Source: Platanthera guangdongensis
Lineage: Eukaryota; Streptophyta; Magnoliopsida; Asparagales; Orchidaceae
NCBI GenBank assembly: GCA_039583875.1
Contig: CM077165.1
Location: 73,582,757-73,646,756 of the forward strand
Direction of reading: 5' to 3'
Length of the DNA: 64,000 nt
This document shows, in pieces, positions 23,881 through 35,775 of this stretch; the first letter of the stretch is position 1, and every line of letters starts with the position of its first letter. The position numbers and the translations under genes were made by a program. The notes below the pieces were generated by a model. That model ran no database searches, had not been told where the DNA came from, and saw only the letters and a program-made list of their open reading frames with translations.

Positions 23881-24002
23881 TTTTTGTCGTTTTTACTATT
23901 TTTATTCAATAAAATGCTCTATTTTTGTAAATATTATACTAACTTATTTTATTTTATTTTTCAGGAAAAAAATGAAAATCGCCTAAAAAATTGACATGTA
24001 CG

Positions 24003-24460
24003 CCTGACATATTGGTCACGCCCGTGACCAGGGGTGAACCGTTAAAACCGTGAAATCAGCAAAATTTGAAGTGCAACGAAGTGCTCAAGCCTGTACGCAC
24101 GGGGTAACGCCCGTGTCACCCGAGTACGCCCGTGACCCAAGCCGGACACTCCACTCGACAATTTCATCTCGACATTCGTCGAGTGTCGACACCAGCGAAC
24201 GCCCAGAGTCACGCCCGTGAACTGGGGGTGACCTTTCCAGCTAGCCCGACAAGACCCGCGCGGCGACTTTTTGGCGCACCGCGCCCAGATCCACCTGCCT
24301 GTATAGCCCCTGTCACGCCCGTGACAGGGCGTGACCACTGCGTGACCGACACGTGTCCAAGATCGAAGTCAACTTTCCCGTCACTAATCGCCGGCCCCGC
24401 CTTCAAATAGTACTGTCACGCCCCATGTCACGCCCGTGACCAAGGGCGTGACCCATGAAA
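24003..24460 (+). repeat. palindromic array in Athila-like 5' LTR U3
   Basis: Units of GTCACGCCCGTGAC and close variants, mixed with TCGACATTCGTCGAGTGTCGA. The array ends only a few bases before the TATA box at 24469. Several dyads are broken by single-base losses that are not present in the 3' LTR copy. Confidence 0.88.
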
Positions 24461-24468
24461 ATTTTGTC

Positions 24469-24475
24469 TATAAAT
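24469..24475 (+). promoter_or_regulatory. TATA box, Athila-like 5' LTR
   Basis: TTTTGTCTATAAATTCAGAG follows the palindromic array directly. The same sequence occurs in the 3' LTR at 29534-29540. It is the likely core promoter of the element. Confidence 0.7.
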
Positions 24476-26562
24476 TCAGAGGGTCTCCTTGAATTCCTGT
24501 TCCTTTTTTGAAAATTTTGTAAGGGGAGGTGCTGCTCGGATGAGTTCCAAATGTGTTGTAAGGGATATTTTCTCCCTCTTTCTCTTTTTTTTTAGCTTTG
24601 TAATAACTTTTTTATTAATGCAATTGTAGTTTTTTTTCCATTAAACCCTTGGACTTCACCTATTGTTTCATCCTCATGCAATCTTATTTTTTTTGTTTTT
24701 GTTTTAACTTAGTTTTTGTTCTCTTTAAGAAGGGTGTGTGTGTGTATGAGTGTACTTCTTTACTTTTATGTTTTCATTATTTCGTTTACTTAGCTTAGTT
24801 TAGTGCTAGGATTTTTCTGCACTTTCTTATCCATCCTTATAAACTATAAAAATGGTTATAAAGATAGTTTTTGATCTTTCTTACTTAACCTTTTCGTTAT
24901 TTTTGTAAAACTTTCATGCTTTTAATTTTCTTCCACTTTTTAGGCATTTTTATAGCATTATAAGAATGGATAAGTTGTTATTTTTGCTTTTTCGAACACT
25001 TGCATTTTCAATTTTATTGTCAAAACTTTTTCTTATTTAATTTTTTTCGTCTTCTTTTTACGCATTTCTACCGCATTTTAGCGGTAGAAATGTATTCGTT
25101 TTAATTTTCGATCACTTGCATTTTCATTTTTTATTTGCAAACTTTCTTCCCGTTTAATTTTTATTTGCGCTTTTTATGCATTTCTAACGCATTTCAGCGG
25201 TAGAAATGCAGTTGTTTTAATTTTTAGATAACTTAGTTTTTTTTGCAATTTTTTTATGTATGCGCATTTATTTCCGCCTACTCGTTTAAAGAGTTAATGG
25301 CGCTTTGCTTTATTTCAATTCTGTCGTGTGTGTGCGTGTGTTTTCATTTCAGTAGAGTGCGTGTGTTTTCATTTATGTCGAGAGAGAGTGTGCGTGCGTT
25401 GCATTTATTTTGTCCTACTCGGTTGAGTAGGACCTGTATTTATTTTCTCAAACTCATTTGAGTAGGACTTGCGTGTGTGCGTTTTACTGCTTTCATTTCT
25501 CCCGCCCACGCAGTTGCGCCGGGACTCGCAATTTACAGCTTTCTTCAAGTCCTACTCGTTTGGGTAGGACTTGCAATTTTCTGCTTATTTTCCTGCTTTC
25601 ATTTACTGCTTTCATTTTCAGCTTTCTTTCCTGCTTTATTTATTGCTTTCCTCGCAAGCCGTCCCCATCCGATGAGTGGCTAATCGTTCTTAGCCCTCGG
25701 CATCGAAGAGCATTGGGACAGATAAAATAGCTTAAAATAACTAAAGGTCTAATCTTTCTAATTTAATTAATAGCACTTAAGGTTTGCCCGGGGTTAACGA
25801 CGCGTAGGACACACATATCGATGTGTGGGACCTATTTCCGTTTTCCATACGCTCGCCGAGAGGCAGTGCGTATGGACAGATCACCCCTTGGCAAAGAGAG
25901 TTCTGCACTAACCCTCGAGAGAGGAGGCGCGCCAACTCTACCGGATTGGGTTCCCCCCAATAGCGGGGTTCTTAGCGTAATGCGGGCGTTAAGAGGATCC
26001 TTAGTCGGACGAGAGCCCGGTCGAATAGTCTTAGCGTTCAGGTGAGCGATAGCCCTATAGCTAGGTGAGCTCATTTTAGTGGAACTCCACGGCCAAGTCT
26101 CCGCCTTAATTAATTAGAAAATTTAGGAGCTCTTTTTATTTAAAGTCTATTTTAGTTCAATTGTTTTTTCGGTGCCATCGAGCTAAGCTCTTCATCGGCA
26201 CCACCTTCAAGCTTTCTTTTATTGCTTTCATTTTCTTTCCGCCATTTTATGTATTTTTATATAAATATCCCGACAAGATAATTATCGGTAAAATAATAGT
26301 CCCCTCCAGGGAAGAGTAGAAATAATCGAACCAGACCCGAGAACAATACGACCTCGATATTCCACCCGGAATATCCTGTATACTCACGATAGGTGCACTT
26401 GCCTCCTTTCGTTAAAACTCGATCTAACCCTTTTTATATCCAAAATAATATAAATACGCGCGACCAATTTTCTTAAATAAATTCACTTCCGCCTTTTTCT
26501 CAAATAAAACCGCCGGGTCGCCGCGTGATCGTAAATAATTTCCGAGTGTTTAACATGCATCA

Positions 26563-28896
26563 AGTTTTTTGGCGCCGTTGCCGGGGAATTTTAGGTTCGT
26601 TATTTTAAACCCTGAAAATCTATTAATTGTTACCTTATTATAAAAACCTATATATAATAATAATCATAAACTACTTACAAACAACAAAAAAAACTAATTA
26701 AATAAAAACAAACACAAAAAAAAAACTAAAAATCAAAAATCAAAAACACAAAAAAACAAACACAACAAAATCTAAAAACTTCAAAAAAAAAAAACAAACA
26801 TAATAAAAAAAAACGAAAAGAGAAAAACTTAACACTTAAAAAACTCAAAAAAAAAAAAAACTAAAAAAAAAAAACTAAAAAACTAAAAACCAACTAAAAA
26901 ATAAAAAAAAAAATCTACTTAAAAATACAAAATATATATATATTATTTGCTATTAATAAATGTATCTATGTTTTAACTTCTTTTATTTTCTTTGCTTTCA
27001 TTTTGCTTCGGCGCGCTTCCATTATGTGCGCGCTAGGGGATCACATTTTTATCACACAATGGTCGCTAAGGCCTTAGCTACCTCCGACTCCCCACGCACA
27101 TCCCCCCTACGCCCGCGCTCTTTAGGCCGCGTTTATCTTTTTTGTTTTTTTCTGGTATCTTTTGCTTTTTCTTCTAAAATAATGCAGGGTTTCAATTGGG
27201 CCTCCCGGACTTGTCTTAGGGAAGCTTCTACCCTCTCTGTTTTTGTTTTTTGTACTTATTTTATTTTGTATATTATCTGTTTCGCATACTTAGATTGCTA
27301 CATTGGGGACAATGTTGGGTTTAAGTATGTGGGTGTTTTCCTATACTGCAATTTTTTATTCTGTACTCATCAAAACTAAAAAAAAATTGCAAAACTTAAA
27401 ATCTAAAATTTTTTTTCTTGTTTTTATTATCATAAAACTTCAAAAAATTCATAAAACTCAAAAAAAAAAAAAAATTTTTTTTTTTCCCCACATCTTCTTT
27501 TTGTAAAAACTTGCGTCTTGCCTGCCCGCGACGGTCGACTCATCGAACTAACCATTCAAATAAGAGTCTGTTCGCCGGGGCCGCAATCGAGTTTTTTTTT
27601 TACTTTGCTTTTTTGTAAAAAAATCTCTCTTTCCCCCTATCTTCTTTGTAAATAACTTTTTTTCTCTCCTCATTCTTGTAAATAATTTATCCTCAAAAAC
27701 TAAAACATCAAAAAAATTAGAAAAACCCAAAAACCCTAAAAAAGATAAAAAATCAAAAAAAATCCTACAAAGATAATAATTAAACACAAAAAATGATGTA
27801 AAAAACTCTAAAAATCCCCAAAAAAAATTGTTTTGTTAAATTATGTAACAAAATAATTCGAATACACCATATCTTAACTCTTTTTGCTTTCAAAAATCTA
27901 GTTTCGAGTTAATTTATATGGACTTTTAGTTATTCTTTGTTACTTCGTTTATTAATTAAAGTTCGATAGATTTAAGTGTCTGGGTTAAGATTTAAAGAAT
28001 TTTTTTATGTCTTCCTTATAATAGGGAACTGTTTTTCACCACCACTTCTAATTTTATAAATAGAAGCTCGTTTTTTATGTTAGAAAATTAATCCTTGGAT
28101 TTCAATTATTTCTACTTCATGCTTTTAGAAACATTTGGAACGTTATTTTAAAAAGGTTGCTCTCAAAACTTTTTGATTAAAGCTAGTTTTATTTTTGAAA
28201 AACTAAACCCACTACCATTTTTTTTCGTGTCTTATTGACATGATTCCCCCCTATCCCTTAAAAGATCCTATGTCAATGGGAATTAGATTTCGTTACGTTA
28301 ACATAGGCACCCAATAATTTAAAAAGATTATATATGGAGTAAGAGGATAAAATTCATTACTCCTACAAATATATATTGGGTTAATTTTATCCTTATGAAG
28401 AAAGAAAAAAATTATTATGTGTTAGGAAAATAAGATTTCGTTTTCCTAAACTATCCAAAAAGAAAAAAATTGGAGGCTCGAGAAAAAATTACCTCACCTC
28501 AATATTCAAGCCTTCTTCATAAATCACCAAACCACTTATCTCATTTCAATGATTCTAGAATTAGTTTAAATTTTATTTTAGAGCATAACTTTTAAATTGC
28601 ATTATTTCCTTTTAAATTCTTTTAAGCAAAGGTTTTTTATATAAATCCAATCCATCTTTGTTAAACTGACAAAATAATTTTTTGCTTTCTATTTTTTTTT
28701 TTCTAGAAGTCTTTTTGAAACTCTTCCTCTATTCATAACATTTCTTAAATTAGGATTTAATTCTTTAACCGGAATGTTTATTTGATCTTCCTTTTAATTA
28801 ATTCAAGCGGTAGCTAAACTTAGGATTTCTTTTATTCTTATAAGTTCATCTCCAACTTTTGCTCTGGAATAGCAAAAGCTTAAGTATGGGGGTATT
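26563..28896 (+). other. Athila-like internal region, non-coding
   Basis: The PBS is at about 26569-26587. It is followed by A-rich low-complexity sequence (26640-26950), a short GC-rich patch (27060-27130), CATTGGGGACAATGTTGGG (27302), more A/T-rich sequence and finally the polypurine tract at 28884. The open frames 26960-27379 and 27548-27787 are low-complexity and match no retroelement domain that I recognise. Confidence 0.8.
26569..26587 (+). other. Athila-type primer binding site
   Basis: TTGGCGCCGTTGCCGGGGA, complementary to the 3' end of tRNA-Asp, begins six bases after the LTR end CATGCATCA. It is characteristic of Athila/Tat elements. Confidence 0.9.
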
Positions 28897-31632
28897 TGAT
28901 GAATTGTAAATATACCTATTTTTCTGTACATTAATTTAGTCGTTTTCCTTCTTTTTGTCGTTTTTACTTATTTTTATTCAATAAAATGCTCCTATTTTTG
29001 TAAATATTATACTAACTTATTTTATTTTATTTTTCAGGAAAAAATGAAAATCTGCAAAAAATTGACATGTCACGCCCGTGACATATTGGTCACGCCCGTG
29101 ACCAGGGCGTGACACGTCAAAAACCGTGAAATCAGCAAATTTGAAGTGCAAAGCCTGACACGCCCGGGGTCACGCCCGTGTCAACCGAGTCACGCCCGTG
29201 ACCCAAGCCCGTGACACTCCACTCGACGATTTCATCTCGACATCGTCGAGTGTCGACACCAGCCGACACGCCCAGAGTCACGCCGTGACCTGGGGCGTGA
29301 CCTTTCCAGCTAGCCCGACAAGACCCGTGCGGCGACTTTTTGGCGCACCGCGCCCAGATCCACCTGCCTGTCACGCCCCCTGTCACGCCCGTGACCAAGG
29401 GCGTGACCACTGCGAGACCGACATGTGTCCAAGCCGAAGTCAACTTTCCCGTCAAATCGCCGGCCGCCTTCAAATAGTACTGTCACGCCCCTGTCACGCC
29501 CGTGTCAAGGGCGTGACCCATGAAAATTTTGTCTATAAATTCAGAGGGTCTCCTTTGAATTCCTGTTCCTTTTTTGAACATTTTGTAAGGGGAGGTGCTG
29601 CTCGGATGAGTTCCAAATGTGTTGTAAGGGATATTTTCTCCCTCTTTATCTTTTTTTTTAGCGCTTTGTAATAACTTTTTTTATTAATGCAATTGTAGTT
29701 TTTTTTCCATTACAACCTTGGACTTCACCTTGTTTCATCCCTCATGCAATCTTATTTTTTTGTTTTGTTTTAACTTAGTTTTTGTTCTCTTTAAGAAGGG
29801 TGTGTGTGTGTATGAGTGTACTTCTTTACTTTTTTGTTTTCATTATTTCGTTTACACTTAGCTTAGTTTAGTGCTAGGATTTTTCTGCAACTTTCATATC
29901 CATCCTTATATAACTATAAAAAATGGTTATAAAGATAGTTTTTGATCTTTCTTACTTAACCTTTTCGTTATTTTTGTAAAACTTTTCATGCTTTTAAATT
30001 TTCTTCCACTTTTTAGGCATTTTTTATAGCATTATAAGAATGGATAAGTTGTTATTTTGCTTTTTCGAACACTTGCATTTTCAATTTTATTGTCAAAACT
30101 TTTTCCTTATTTAATTTTTTCGTCTTCTTTTTACGCATTTCTACCGCATTTTAGCGTAGAAATGTATTCGTTTTAATTTTTCGATCACTTGCATTTTCAT
30201 TTTTTATTTGCAAACTTTCTTCCCGTTTAATTTTTATTTTCGCTTTTTATGCATTTCTATACCGCATTTCAGCGGTAGAAATGCAGTTGTTTTAATTTTT
30301 AGATAACTTAGTTTTTTTTGCAATTTTTTTATGTATGCGCATTTATTTCCGCCTACTCGTTAAAGAGTTAAATGGCGCTTTGCTTTATTTCAATTCTGTC
30401 GTGTGTGTGCGTGTGTTTTCATTTCAGTAGAGTGTGCGTGTGTTTTCATTTATGTCGAGAGAGAGTGTGCGTGCGTTGAATTTATTTGTCCTACTCGGTT
30501 GAGTAGGACCTGTATTTATTTTCTCCAACTCATTTGAGTAGGCTTGGCTTTGTGTGCGTTTTACTGCTTTCATTTCTCCCGCCCACGCAGTTGCGCCGGG
30601 ACTCGCAATTTACAGCTTTCTTCAGTCCTACTCGTTTGGGTAGGACTTGCAATTTTCTGCTTGATTTTCCTGCTTTTCATTTACTGCTTTCATTTTCAGC
30701 TTTCTTTCCTGCTTTATTTATTGCTTCCTCGCAAGCCGTCCCCATTCCGATGAGTGGCTAATCGTTCTTAGCCCTCGGCATCGAAGAGCATTGGGACAGA
30801 TAAAATAGCTTAAAATAACTAAAGGTCTAATCTTTCTAATTAATTAATAGCACTTAAGGTTTGCCCGGGGTTAACGACGCGTAGGACAATATCGATGTGT
30901 GGGCCCTATTTCCGTTTTCCATACGCTCGACGAGAGGCAGTGCGTATGGACAGATCACCCCTTGGCAAAAGAGAGTTCCGCACTAACCCTCGAGAGAGGA
31001 GGCGCGCCAACTCTACCGGATTGGGTTCCCCACCCAATAGCGGGGTTCTTAGCGTAATGCGGGCGTTAAGAGGAATCCTTCGTCGGACGAGAGCCCGGTC
31101 GAATAGTCTTAGCGTTCAGGTGAGCGATTAGCCCTATAGCTAGGTGAGCTCATTTTTAGTGGAACCTCCACGGCCAAGTCTCCGCCTTAATTAATTAGAA
31201 AATTTAGGAGCTCTTTTTATTTAAAGTCTATTTTGTTCAATTGTTTTTTCGGTGCCATCGAGCTAAGCTCTTCATCGGCACCACCTTCAAGCTTTTCTTT
31301 TATTGCTTTCATTTTCTTTCCGCCATTTTCTGTATTTTTATATAAAATATCCCGACAAGATAATTATCGTAAAATAATAGTCCCCTCCAGGGAAGAGTAG
31401 AAATAATCGAACGGACCCGAGAACAATACGACCTCGATATTCCACCAGAATATCCTGTACTACTCACGATAGGTGCACTTGCCTCCTTTCGTTTAAAACT
31501 CGATCTAACCCTTTTTATATCAAAATAAATAATACGCGCGACCCGTTTTCTTAAATAAATTCACTTCCGCCTTTTTCTCAATAAAACCGCCGGGGTCGCC
31601 GCGTGATCGTAAATAATTTCCGAGTGTTTTAA
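28897..31632 (+). mobile_element. Athila-like 3' LTR (last bases missing)
   Basis: Starts TGATGAATTGTAAATATACC directly after the polypurine tract. The palindromic array is at 29068-29520 and the TATA box at 29534-29540. The end TTTTAACATGC runs straight into the 65-bp repeat, lacking the final ATCA. This copy has better preserved dyads than the 5' LTR. Confidence 0.88.
29068..29520 (+). repeat. palindromic array in Athila-like 3' LTR U3
   Basis: At least six near-perfect copies of GTCACGCCCGTGAC or its TGTC variant, plus CTCGACGAT/ATCGTCGAG dyads around 29220-29255. It ends about 15 bp before the TATA box. Confidence 0.9.
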
Positions 31633-31697
31633 CATGCCAATGCTAGCTTGATGACTGTTGTTGTCGGAGAATTTTACCAGTGGTAGGATCCTTTCCC
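31633..31697. repeat. 65-bp direct repeat, right copy
   Basis: Identical to 23816-23880. Here it continues into the rest of the Tek-B integrase gene (CACGGCTCTCC...). Confidence 0.95.
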
Positions 31698-32634
31698 ACG
31701 GCTCTCCTCTATCCAACACACATAATCTCAACAAATCTTCCAGTATTCTGATGATCCTCTCAGACTGCCCGTCCGTCTGAGGATGAAACGTGGTGCTAAA
31801 GGTAAGGCGCGAACCCAAATACGCCTGCACTGCCTTCCACTCCCTTGAGGTGAAACGACCATCCTGGTCAGAAATGATTGTCTTAGGCACGCCATGATAC
31901 CGTACGAACTGCTCCACAAAGAGGCGTACCAAGACATCCATGTGAACCTCTTTCTTCATGGGGATAAACTGGGCTACTTTCGTCAGTCGATCAACGATCA
32001 CCCACACTGAATCATTCCCTGAGCGTGAGCGAGGTAACCCATGGACAAAGTCCATGGAGATATCCTCAAACTTCCACTCGGGGATGGGCAACGATTGTAA
32101 CAAACCACCGGGACTCTTGCATTCCGCCTTCACCCTTTGACAAGCTTCGCAATGTGTAACAAAATATCAGACATCTTTCTTCATTCCCGGCCAACACATT
32201 ATCTTCTGTAGGCCGGCGTACATCTTGGCAATACCCGGGTGCACTGAATACTGAGAGCAATGTGCCTCTCTCAAGATATCCTCCCGGATTTTACTGCCCT
32301 TGGGAATGTAGAGCCGGCCGCAAAAATAAACGTGGTCGTCTTTTAGTGTATACTCATCAGTAGTCGCATCCTCGATTGCCTTGATTAGTGGGGCCAGAGC
32401 CGCATCCCTTCCTTGCTCCGCCCGGATTCGGTCCCGGATTTCACAAACTATGCTCATGGTTGCCAAGTACTCTGTATACTCTGCTAACGGAGCCTTATAT
32501 ACCAAAGTAATATCCATCTCTTCAATCATCCGAGCCAACTCCATACTCATCAACCGAGACTCTAGGCTCGAGTCTGGTACCTTTTTGCTCAATGCATCGG
32601 CCACCGAGTTCACCTTTCCGGGTTGATAGTTCAA
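31633..32634 (-). pseudogene. Tek-B integrase, N-terminal domain and catalytic core
   Basis: The core at 31633-32133 has D in VIVDRLTKVAQF, D in IISDQDGRFTS and E in GQSERIIRILED. The zinc-binding part at 32134-32290 has EAHCSQYSVHPG and CEACQ, with a TGA at about 32164-32166 splitting it (KKDV, stop, YFVTHC). Upstream to 32634 is the linker after RNase H (MNYQPGKVNSVADALSKK). The last part of integrase lies beyond the Athila-like insert at 23530-23880 and the chromodomain beyond Tek-C at 14314. Confidence 0.9.
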
Positions 32635-34192
32635 AGTGAACTCATAATCGCACAGAAACTCTAACCATCACCGTTGTCTCAGGTTCAATTCCTGCTGTGT
32701 GTGAACGTACTTTAATTTTTTATGGTCTGAAAAGATCTCGCAGTGGACACCGTATAGATAGTGTCTCCAAAGCTTCAAGGCGAACACCACTGCTCCCAAT
32801 TCCAAATCATGAACTGGGTAATTGATTTCATGCTTCTTCAACTATCTTAAAGCATAGGCAATCACGTGTCCATGCTGCATCAACACAGCTCTCATCCATT
32901 GATATGACGTGTCGGTGTAGACTTGAAATCCTTCCTTTCCAGATGGAAGTGCTAGGATGGGGGCAGAGGTAATCCTTCATGTCTTGGAATGCCGCTTCGC
33001 ACTAGGGTGTCCACTCAAATGGCAGACCTTTCTTTGTCAAGGAAGTAAGAGGGAGGGCAATCTTTGAGAACCCTTTTACGAACTTGCGGTAATACCCGAC
33101 AAGTCCAAGGAAGCTCCTCACATCAGCCGCCGACTTTAAGGGCGACCAGTCCTTCACGGCACGCACCTTTGCCGGATCCACCGCTAGTCCTGCTCCACTG
33201 ATCACATGCCCCAAGAAAGCAACCTGCTTAAGCCAGAATTCGCACTTGCTGAACTTGGCGAACAATGCGTGCTCTTTTAATTTCTTTAATACCAAGGTCA
33301 AGTGCTCAATATGCTCCTCCTTCATCTTTGAGTAGACCAGGATGTCGTCGATGAAAATAATGACGAAGGTATCCAAGTAAGGTTCAAACACCTTGTTCAT
33401 CAGGCTCATGAAGGCCAAAGGGGCATTTGTGAGCCCAAACAGTATTATAGTGAACTCGTACAGTCCATATCTTGAACTAAAGGCCATTTTCTGGATGTCC
33501 TCCTCTTGTATCCTCAACTGATAATATCCCGAGCGCAAATCCAACTTAGAAAACCAATACGCTCCCACCAGTTGATCGAACAACTCGTCGATCCAGGGTA
33601 GCGGATAGGTGTTCCGCACGGTCAGACGATTGAGTTCCCGATAGTTTATGCACAGCCGCAAGGGTCCGTCCTTCTTCTTGACGAATAATACAGGGGCTCC
33701 CCAGGGTGACGAGCTGGGGCGAACGAACCCTGACTCCACCAGTTCTTGCAGTTGAACTCTAAACTCCGCGAGTTCCTTCGGGGCCATTCGGTAAGGGGCC
33801 TTGGATACAGGTTTGGCACCCGGTACTAGATTAATTTTAAAATCAACTGCTCTATGCAGGGGTAATCCTGGCAGTTTCTCAGGAAATACCTCGGGAAAAT
33901 ACCGCACTACCCGTACATCTTTCATATCCAACGCCATCTCCTTCAACTCGAAACAGATCATGAAGACTTCATCCCCCTTCATATGGGCTTTTACTGCCTG
34001 AACCGAAGATAACATCATACGAGGTGCGAAGCTAATACCTTGAAAAATGACATCAGTGTCTCCATGCCTCAAGTAGATTCGTTTCTCTGCACAGTCAATC
34101 CTTGCAAAGTGCCAATTCAACCACGCCTTGCTCAAAATGATGTCAAACTCTAGCATTCTCAAGACCAGACGTATCAAAGGACTTTCCCACAA
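32635..34192 (-). pseudogene. Tek-B reverse transcriptase and RNase H
   Basis: The open segment 33002-34192 includes the pre-RT linker ([13 protein letters not shown]), [34 protein letters not shown] and [12 protein letters not shown], the RT catalytic pair. It ends with [15 protein letters not shown]. RNase H follows at 32635-33001 but is broken by a frameshift near 32970-33001 and stops near 32668 and 32844. This is a Tekay-like Ty3/gypsy gene, clearly distinct from Tek-A and Tek-C at the residue level. Confidence 0.9.
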
Positions 34193-34514
34193 TGAATATC
34201 TCTAGCTCGCACTTAGCGGTTGCGTCCATCTCAGAGCCGTCCGGGAGGCGTACTCTTCGAGCAATACCAGTGAAGTATTGCACACCCTCCATGTCTTCAA
34301 TGAAGTCCTCAGACACAAAAGAGTGTGAGGCACCAGTATCAAACAACGTATATATCGTCTTCCCGCCGACTACTACGGTATCTAAGTACCAATAGCCAAA
34401 ACTCAACAGTAGGTGTCTAGTATGTTTTAAGCAAGTTAAGTTAAACAATGAAAATGTGAAAGCTAACTGCAACATACCTGCAATCACATCCTGGGGATTT
34501 CGTTCTTGCGCCAT
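34143..34514 (-). pseudogene. Tek-B aspartic protease
   Basis: Contains TIYTLFDTGASHSFVSEDF with an intact D-T-G-A active site. It overlaps the start of the RT-containing segment in another frame, so a frameshift separates them near 34160. Confidence 0.88.
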
Positions 34515-35580
34515 GTCCAGAGCGTATGCTTAATCCCAGGCAGGACTGGGGTTTCCTCCTCGCGGTCCTCATCCTCGACCACGCATATAACCACACCCCC
34601 GTGGAGCTGCTGGAGGGAGAGCAGGAGGGACATTCCCAAACAACTGCGGGCAGAAACGTCGAATATGGCCCGACTGGTTGCATTCAAAACACACCAGCCC
34701 ACGACGCCCCTCAGGTTGCTGAAATTGTTGGGGCTGAGGCGGTGGAGGCAACACAGGCGGCTGCGTAATCGGATGCCCCACTCTAAAATCTCGGTGGAAA
34801 CGTCCTCCACTTCTTTGATGTCCCCTTCCTCTCCAAAAGTCCTGCCTCCTTCTGTTTCTTGGGCCAGCTTCTATAATGCCCTCCGTAGGTCTCTTACCAC
34901 TACTCAAGTGGTCCGCCTCCAATCTCTTCGCCATGTCAATAATCTCCGCCAAGCTAGCGTCCGCTATAAACAAAATGGGCTGCCTTAGGGGATCTCGCAG
35001 CCCATTGTAGAAATGCTTGGCGTATCCTCTATCATCCAAATCATAAGAATCCACGAACCTCGCGAGGTGCTGAAACTCTCTCTGATATTCCGTAACTAAT
35101 TTTGGATCCTTGCTTTAGCAGAAGAAACCTCTCTTCGAGTTCATTTCGAGCGGATGTGAGAATGAAGTGCTCCAAGAAGACATCCAAGAACTTGCTCTAA
35201 CTTATCTCTGTATAGACCCGGCCTTGGAAGGTGGAGCCCATGAGGGACTTCCACCACCTCTTAGAATGTAGTTCTAAGACGAACACCACCAACGTCACAA
35301 TCATGTTGGCTGGGCAACGGATCCCCGCCAGCAACTCCTGCACCATATCAAGACATTCCTCCGTGCGTACGACCGACTCCATCCCGAGGTAGGAGGGAGG
35401 GGAGATGGGCCGAAAGGTGCTCAACCAGTTAGAGCCCGGAGCTTGTTGTTGCACCGGAGGCTGCTGCGCCCTAAAAGAATCCAGGATGGCGGTGAGCGTC
35501 TACCCTAACTCGGATTGTTGGAACTGAGTGGGTATTGAAGGGGCAGGAGTGCCCCCCATCGGCTCAACGTGCACTAGAAT
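34515..35580 (-). pseudogene. Tek-B gag
   Basis: The C-terminal part 34569-35054 has a gag helix (HFYNGLRDPLRQPILF), basic RNRRR and a zinc knuckle CFECNQSGHIRRFC (CX2CX4HX4C). The central and N-terminal gag (35055-35580) is split into short frames; 35197-35454 carries QRFLxxxx-type gag sequence and a proline/glutamine-rich start. Frameshifts are near 35115 and 35195. Between gag and the LTR (35581-35775) there is a short leader with nothing else recognisable. Confidence 0.82.
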
Positions 35581-35775
35581 CTACATGTAAAACACAAACG
35601 TATGGTCATGTTGGCTAATCTTAAGGTCAAAGTTGGACAAACTTAGTGAGAATTACATATGGGCACACCACTGCTTCCACTAAGTCAGTTTGTCTGCAAA
35701 CTGACTAATCGAACGGGGGTGGTACCATTGTTGAATGAATTCTTTAGTTGAGAATCGTGGCAAACATATACCATT

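Larger units (their letters stand above)
23881..26562 (+). mobile_element. Athila-like 5' LTR (start missing)
   Basis: Enters at TTTTTGTCGTTTTTACTATT, equivalent to about position 55 of the 3' LTR, and ends CATGCATCA at 26562. It has a palindromic array (24003-24460), a TATA box TATAAAT at 24469-24475 and a T-rich downstream half. Compared with the 3' LTR it has many single-base indels, especially in the GC-rich array. Confidence 0.88.
23881..31632 (+). mobile_element. non-autonomous Athila-like retrotransposon
   Basis: Two LTRs of about 2.7 kb (23881-26562 and 28897-31632) flank a 2.3-kb internal region (26563-28896). The PBS TTGGCGCCGTTGCCGGGGA is the tRNA-Asp type typical of Athila. The internal region has no gag, PR, RT, RNase H or integrase. 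It keeps a CATTGGGGACAATGTTGGG motif (27302) like those near the 3' untranslated part of Athila elements, and a polypurine tract (GTATGGGGGTATT) at 28884-28896. Both outer LTR ends are shortened: about 54 nt at the left and about 4 nt at the right. There is a 65-bp direct repeat instead of a 5-bp target duplication. Movement would depend on proteins from an intact Athila. Confidence 0.88.

Noticed and set aside
26960..27379. 139-aa frame in the Athila-like internal region
   Set aside because: Low-complexity F/Y/C-rich translation, no gag or env motif, and no support from a second copy.
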